Positions 29,834 to 32,603 of a stretch of DNA of 32,603 bases are shown in pieces. The translations under genes and the position numbers were made by a program. Under the pieces are notes generated by a model. The model did no database searches. It worked only from the letters and a program-made list of their open reading frames with translations, and had not been told where the DNA came from. Source of the stretch: Salinispora pacifica CNR114 (GTDB lineage Bacteria; Actinomycetota; Actinomycetes; Mycobacteriales; Micromonosporaceae); the NCBI RefSeq assembly GCF_000514775.1, contig NZ_AZWO01000047.1, forward strand, positions 1-32,603. Reading direction: 5' to 3'. Position 1 is the stretch's first letter; each line of letters begins with the position of its first letter.

Positions 29834-30567
29834 TACACGATCCCCTTTCCGGTTCCCTCGTACTGGCCGACCGTTCGCACCCCAGCCGGAGCGTTCGGAT
29901 CTTGCACGTAGATCGTGAGACGCGAACCCGCCGGGATGATGTGTCGCAGTATCCGATCGCAACCGTACGGGTCGTCCGTGCAGGGCTCCTTGTTGACCAC
30001 GAGACTGACCTCGCGCGGCGCGCCGGGACGGCGCATCTGCTGAGCGGCGCGTGACTCCACATGATCAGTGAGCGTCCACGGAAACCCCTTCAGCCCGGGA
30101 ATCGGACGCAGGTCGCTGGTGGATGCGATGTTGCGTCCGCTTCTCCAAGGCTCGGCCGATAGCGGGCGTCCGGTCGAGTCGAATGCCTGGCCGTGGGTCG
30201 GGCCGTGATCATCGGGGCGAGTGGGCAGATCCTGTCCGGCCTGCCGGATCCAGGACGGCACCGGGGCAGCGCCGCGCGTCGGAGCCGATGCTGGGGGTGG
30301 TGCCGGGAGTGTGATGCCGAGAGTGCGGCCATACGCTACAAGGGCAGCTGCTGCCAGGGCCGCGTCCCGGTCTGCCACCTGTAGGCGCTCGATCGCGGCC
30401 GTGACGTGCTGCAAGGCCTGGTCGACCAGCGCGTGCCGACTGGACGCGGTTACTGCGGTGAGCCGATCGCGGGCCCGGACCGCCGCCTCGATACCAGCCG
30501 CCGCCCCTGCCCGTGTCCGGGCAATGCCGTCCAGGACCGTGCGCAGCCCGGCGGCGACCGAGGCCAT
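29833..30567 (-). CDS. SCP1.201/DddA-like cytidine deaminase toxin
   Basis: A 244-aa protein. Residues 1-85 are a long helical Ala-rich region (VAAGLRTVLDGIARTRAGAA ... ALVDQALQHVTAAIERLQ), as in the N-termini of actinobacterial deaminase toxins sent through secretion systems. A Pro/Ser linker (~88-160) follows. The C-terminal deaminase domain starts about 160: HVES carries the zinc His169 and catalytic Glu171, and EPCTDDPYGC carries the zinc ligands Cys196 and Cys203; LTIYVQ and VRTVGQYEG close the fold. The HxE...PC...C layout and the 'D HVE..AA..MR' and 'LLP.G..L.VY' spacing are those of the SCP1.201-like family, which includes the double-strand-DNA deaminase DddA. The start ATG 30567 is preceded by GGGGAG at 9 bases; ATG 30591 is possible. 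An Imm1 gene follows with 1-base overlap. Confidence 0.9.
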   Translation of the reverse strand: MASVAAGLRTVLDGIARTRAGAAAGIEAAVRARDRLTAVTASSRHALVDQALQHVTAAIERLQVADRDAALAAAALVAYGRTLGITLPAPPPASAPTRGAAPVPSWIRQAGQDLPTRPDDHGPTHGQAFDSTGRPLSAEPWRSGRNIASTSDLRPIPGLKGFPWTLTDHVESRAAQQMRRPGAPREVSLVVNKEPCTDDPYGCDRILRHIIPAGSRLTIYVQDPNAPAGVRTVGQYEGTGKGIV

Positions 30568-30760
30568 GCTCACCGGCCGGCTCCCCAGCACATGAAACGA
30601 AAGCGTACCGGCCGGTCGATGCCGCTACACGCCCTCAACGGCCCGGCGGAGAAACCGGTGCCTTTCGAAACGCGACCGGTGCTGCCGGTGGAGGTCACAA
30701 GCCAGTCCAGTGGTCCCGTCAGGGCCGTATGGCCCCAGCGTTCTGCGAGGGCGTGCTGTT

Positions 30761-30862
30761 GGCTCAGCCTGCCGCTCCGCCGGTTGCTCTTCGACTAGAT
30801 TGCTCGTACCGTATGCGGAATCGCTGGTCAGGGCGGCTCCCCCCGTGGCCGCCCTGACCAGC
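30761..30862 (+). repeat. ~100-bp repeat with perfect hairpin, copy 1
   Basis: Begins GGCTCAGCCTGCCGCTC and ends in a 15-bp perfect stem: GCTGGTCAGGGCGGC (30823-30837), loop TCCCCCCGTG, GCCGCCCTGACCAGC (30848-30862). The hairpin and loop are identical in copy 2, while the leading part is about 85% identical. Located between the toxin start and copy 2. Confidence 0.8.
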
Positions 30863-31283
30863 TCTCACGCTAGCGGAGGCAGCAGGCCGGTCACGTCGCT
30901 TGACCTCGAGACCCGCTGCCGGGCCCCTCAGGCGATCTATCTCAACGCTGTCCACTGTTGGCCAGAGCGAAACGAACCGGCCGGCTGCGCCCGCGACGCA
31001 ACGGTGACTGGTCGTTTGGCCACGGAGTGGAAATCGACGCCGGCGTGGCCAGCCGAATGACCGCGGATCTACAGATACTCCCGCAGGATTGACACCCACC
31101 ATCAGCGCTGGAAACCGCCACTAAGCCCGGCTCAGCAGCCCAGGGCCCTCGCTGGATGCGTCCTTGCCCGTGTGCGTGGGACGATTCGTGGCATTGTCCG
31201 AGCCGACCCGGCCAGTCGAGCTGATCGCCACCGGCCGGCGAGTCCAGCACACCGAGCAGAGGAACCTCTCCATCCCGGCTGCC

Positions 31284-31384
31284 GGCTCAGCCCGGCGCTC
31301 AGCCGGTTGCCCCTCGATCAGATCGCTCGTACCGTTACGGAATCGCTGGTCAGGGCGGCTCCCCCCGTGGCCGCCCTGACCAGC
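31284..31384 (+). repeat. ~100-bp repeat with perfect hairpin, copy 2
   Basis: Begins GGCTCAGCCCGGCGCTC. Same 15-bp stem and 10-base loop at 31345-31384. Separated from copy 1 by 522 bp, start to start 523. Confidence 0.8.
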
Positions 31385-31499
31385 CCTACGGTAGCGGGGC
31401 TGTGCTGATCAAGCCCAATGTGCTCGGGCCCGCCCCTCTGACCAGCTCACGACCGGTCCTGCGAGCGCCCGCTGCCAATAGCCGCGACTGCCCCCGCAA

Positions 31500-31570
31500 G
31501 CCGCTCTCGGGGCCAGCCCCGACATTACCGTCGTCGGCGACCGGCTCCTGATGGGCGATGAGCGGCCCGG
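31500..31570 (+). pseudogene. decayed 3' end of the 112-aa gene (module copy 2)
   Basis: CCGACATTACCGTCGTCGGC followed by GAGCGGCCCGGCGGCCAGCG matches the last ~70 bases of the 112-aa gene near 28075-28144 with several differences and no open frame. It shows that the second module is a copy of both convergent genes, of which only the minus-strand one is intact. Confidence 0.4.
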
Positions 31571-31815
31571 CGGCCAGCGGTGGATTTCGCACCAGGGACG
31601 CCCGCCGGTCGCGGCCCGCTCCACTCGCCCTCTAGAACCCGGAGGACCAGCGCGCGAAACGCCAGCAGGTCGAGCTGGCCGGCTGTCGCCGCCTGGTCGG
31701 CGACTCGCTGCCACTCCGCCCAGTTCATCACCTGGCACCAACGCAGGCCGAACCCGTCCGCCGCAGTCACCTTCACCAGGTCACGGTGTGCATCCCACTC
31801 GTACACGCAGTACAT
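31525..31815 (-). CDS. MYCVYEWD-type small protein, copy 2, intact
   Basis: A 96-aa protein: MYCVYEWDAHRDLVKVTAAD, GFGLRWCQVMNWAEWQRVAD, QAATAGQLDLLAFRALVLRV, then an Arg/Gly/Pro-rich tail. The paralogue at 28086-28374 has the same order but a frameshift. The conserved core (~70 residues) suggests beta strands and an amphipathic helix. No family is recognised. DnaA-box-like sites lie 54-81 bases upstream, in the same relation as in copy 1, which points to a conserved regulatory or replication region travelling with this gene. Confidence 0.6.
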   Translation of the reverse strand: MYCVYEWDAHRDLVKVTAADGFGLRWCQVMNWAEWQRVADQAATAGQLDLLAFRALVLRVLEGEWSGPRPAGVPGAKSTAGRRAAHRPSGAGRRRR

Positions 31816-31868
31816 GCCGAGCACCCTGCACTTCACGCCGACACGTCGACAGCACACCATCCGCGCTC

Positions 31869-31896
31869 TGTGGATAACTACCCGACCTGTGGACAA
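31869..31896. promoter_or_regulatory. pair of DnaA-box-like sites, copy 2
   Basis: TGTGGATAA (31869-31877) and TGTGGACAA (31888-31896), 19 bp apart, with the same downstream flank ACGAGACGATCAA as copy 1. Conservation of both nonamers in two diverged copies argues for function. Confidence 0.5.
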
Positions 31897-31904
31897 CGAG
31901 ACGA

Positions 31905-32081
31905 TCAACAGGTGAATGTGGTACCCCGCACGCGTCTATCGCGCCGCCGACCCGCCCACACGGGCCCTCGTACCGGCGTCCAAAGGGATGACTCAGGCGG
32001 CGCAAGCATCTCAGAGCGTACGTACGCCACCGACAGGTGGCCCTCGTCGTCCCAGCCGAATGCAGGCCCAGGCCCGGCCAT
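31905..32081 (-). CDS. possible 58-aa protein
   Basis: Reads MAGPGPAFGWDDEGHLSVAY, VRSEMLAPPESSLWTPVRGP, then an Arg-rich tail. The WDDEGHLSVAYV segment looks like a real beta hairpin. The upstream residues GTINKVTGA are in frame, so this may be the end of a longer gene cut by the IS110 element. No ribosome site; weak support. Confidence 0.28.
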   Translation of the reverse strand: MAGPGPAFGWDDEGHLSVAYVRSEMLAPPESSLWTPVRGPVWAGRRRDRRVRGTTFTC

Positions 32082-32099
32082 TGCGCCCGTTACCTTGTT

Positions 32100-32327
32100 G
32101 ATCGTCCCCAGCCGGGGACTGCTCGGTCGCCTGGCCCGGTATGACTTACTGCCCCTGTCGTACGGATGATCCGGGGGGTGTTGTCGCCGGGCCGGGTGGC
32201 GTCGGCGGACCGCTGATAGGGACACGGCCACCCGCTGTGTTGGGGTAGGTCTCTTCGTAACGTGGGTGCCGGCAGTCGACGCCAGACTGGCGACCGAGCG
32301 GAGGAGACGTCGCGCGGAGGCGATGCG
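32100..32327 (+). ncRNA. structured IS110 leader, candidate bridge RNA
   Basis: The leader of the IS110 transposase shows consecutive stems: GTCCCC/GGGGAC near 32103-32118, GGGTGGC/GCCACCC enclosing a ~26-base loop around 32195-32235, and CGCCAG/CTGGCG around 32279-32291. In IS110 elements such as IS621 a bridge RNA is encoded in the left end before the transposase gene. Its internal loops pair with target and donor DNA. Position and structure fit; the exact ends and guide loops cannot be fixed by eye. Confidence 0.35.
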
Positions 32328-32603
32328 GTGCACGGCGATTATCAGGTGTTTCTCGGTCTCGATGTGGGAAAGGACGGCCACCACGCCGTCGCGCTGAACC
32401 GGGACGGCAAGCGGCTGCACGACGCGACGTTGGTCAACACCGAGGCAAAGTTGCGGCAGGTGTTCGACAAGCTCGCCCGCCACGGTCAGGTCCTCGTGGT
32501 GGTTGACCAGCCCGCCTCCATCGGTGCCCTGCCGGTCGCGGTCGCCCGGGCCTGCGGTCATCAGGTGGCCTACCTGCCCGGACTGGCGATGCGCCGGATC
32601 GCC
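32328..32603 (+). CDS. IS110-family transposase, N-terminal 92 codons (cut by window end)
   Basis: GTG 32328 lies 7 bases after GGAGG (32316-32320). The product reads VHGDYQVFLGLDVGKDGHHA, TLVNTEAKLRQVFDKLARHG, VLVVVDQPASIGALPVAVAR and VAYLPGLAMRRIA. The first Asp of the DEDD RuvC-like catalytic domain is in GLDVGK, and the following VVVDQPASIGAL segment is typical of the ISs of this family in actinobacteria. The frame is open to the last base, with the C-terminal serine domain beyond the window. The gene appears intact so far, unlike every other transposase in this window, so this is the most recent arrival. Confidence 0.95.
   Translation, partial: MHGDYQVFLGLDVGKDGHHAVALNRDGKRLHDATLVNTEAKLRQVFDKLARHGQVLVVVDQPASIGALPVAVARACGHQVAYLPGLAMRRIA

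Larger units (their letters stand above)
30568..31499. other. ~930-base region without genes, holding two repeat copies
   Basis: No recognisable protein on either strand. Frames that end in RNRWSGRLPPWPP at both repeats arise from the repeated DNA, not from shared genes, because an upstream 1-base indel puts them in different contexts. The toxin promoter should lie in the right-hand neighbourhood of 30567, but I cannot place it. Confidence 0.45.

Noticed and set aside
30710..31379. Two plus-strand proteins sharing the end RNRWSGRLPPWPP
   Set aside because: The common end comes from the repeated hairpin DNA; a 1-base indel just before it shows that the frame is not conserved.
31905..32561. 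218-codon minus-strand gene across the IS110 leader
   Set aside because: Most of it is antisense to a certain IS110 transposase and its leader; only the last ~58 codons look protein-like and are listed separately with low confidence.

Overview
The window is high-GC actinobacterial DNA. GTG and TTG starts are frequent, several -10 boxes sit so close to the start codon that leaderless transcription is likely, and the protein families (AfsR-like regulator, DUF2000, AraC, OmpR regulator, secreted M4/M28 protease, PadR/FtsX operon, WapI and Imm1 immunity proteins) are typical of Streptomyces or Micromonosporaceae. Micromonosporaceae is my best guess, but nothing here fixes the genus.

Layout. 1-9,180 is mostly intact single-copy genes: the tail of a regulator, a Nudix hydrolase, a coupled three-gene operon (NDK-like protein, 59-aa protein, amidohydrolase), a DUF2000/AraC divergent pair, and a large secreted protease joining M4 and M28 peptidase domains to a P domain, closed by a strong hairpin. 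9,450-14,840 mixes intact genes (orphan OmpR regulator, dienelactone-hydrolase-like protein lacking its nucleophile, thymidylate-kinase-like protein) with wrecks: an IS701-type transposase, an rve transposase with several frameshifts, a GAP-family membrane protein, a TIM-barrel protein cut by that transposase, and a methyltransferase tail. 14,900-15,610 has lower GC and holds an orphan Rhs-type C-terminal module plus a two-helix membrane protein, a possible toxin/immunity remnant. 15,700-19,560 contains an IS3 remnant, an XRE regulator, a tRNA-Arg 3'-half that looks like an attachment site, the first copy of a ~380-bp repeat, a frameshifted GFA enzyme and an ISL3-family element with clear terminal inverted repeats.

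19,900-24,350 is a coherent export operon: PadR regulator, frameshifted small lipoprotein, second lipoprotein, LolD-like ATPase and FtsX-like permease, the last three coupled by 4-base overlaps. It ends at a perfect 36-bp palindrome. 24,300-25,690 holds a carrier-protein gene, a truncated Tat-signal protein, a WapI-family immunity gene and the tail of its probable toxin. 25,735-26,430 is the N-terminus of a tyrosine integrase cut off by the second copy of the ~380-bp repeat.

26,580-32,603 carries a metallo-beta-lactamase-fold hydrolase, a Nudix fragment and a toxin-immunity island. The toxin is an SCP1.201/DddA-like cytidine deaminase followed, with a 1-base overlap, by an Imm1-family immunity gene. 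The pair lies between two diverged copies of a small gene module, each preceded by two DnaA-box-like sites 19-20 bp apart. Two copies of a ~100-bp repeat ending in a perfect 15-bp hairpin lie between the toxin start and the second module. The window ends in the first 92 codons of an IS110 transposase with a structured leader that may encode a bridge RNA.

Overall this looks like an integration and recombination hot spot: at least five transposase genes or remnants, an integrase fragment, an att-like tRNA piece, three repeat families, three possible toxin/immunity loci, and more than ten truncated or frameshifted genes.
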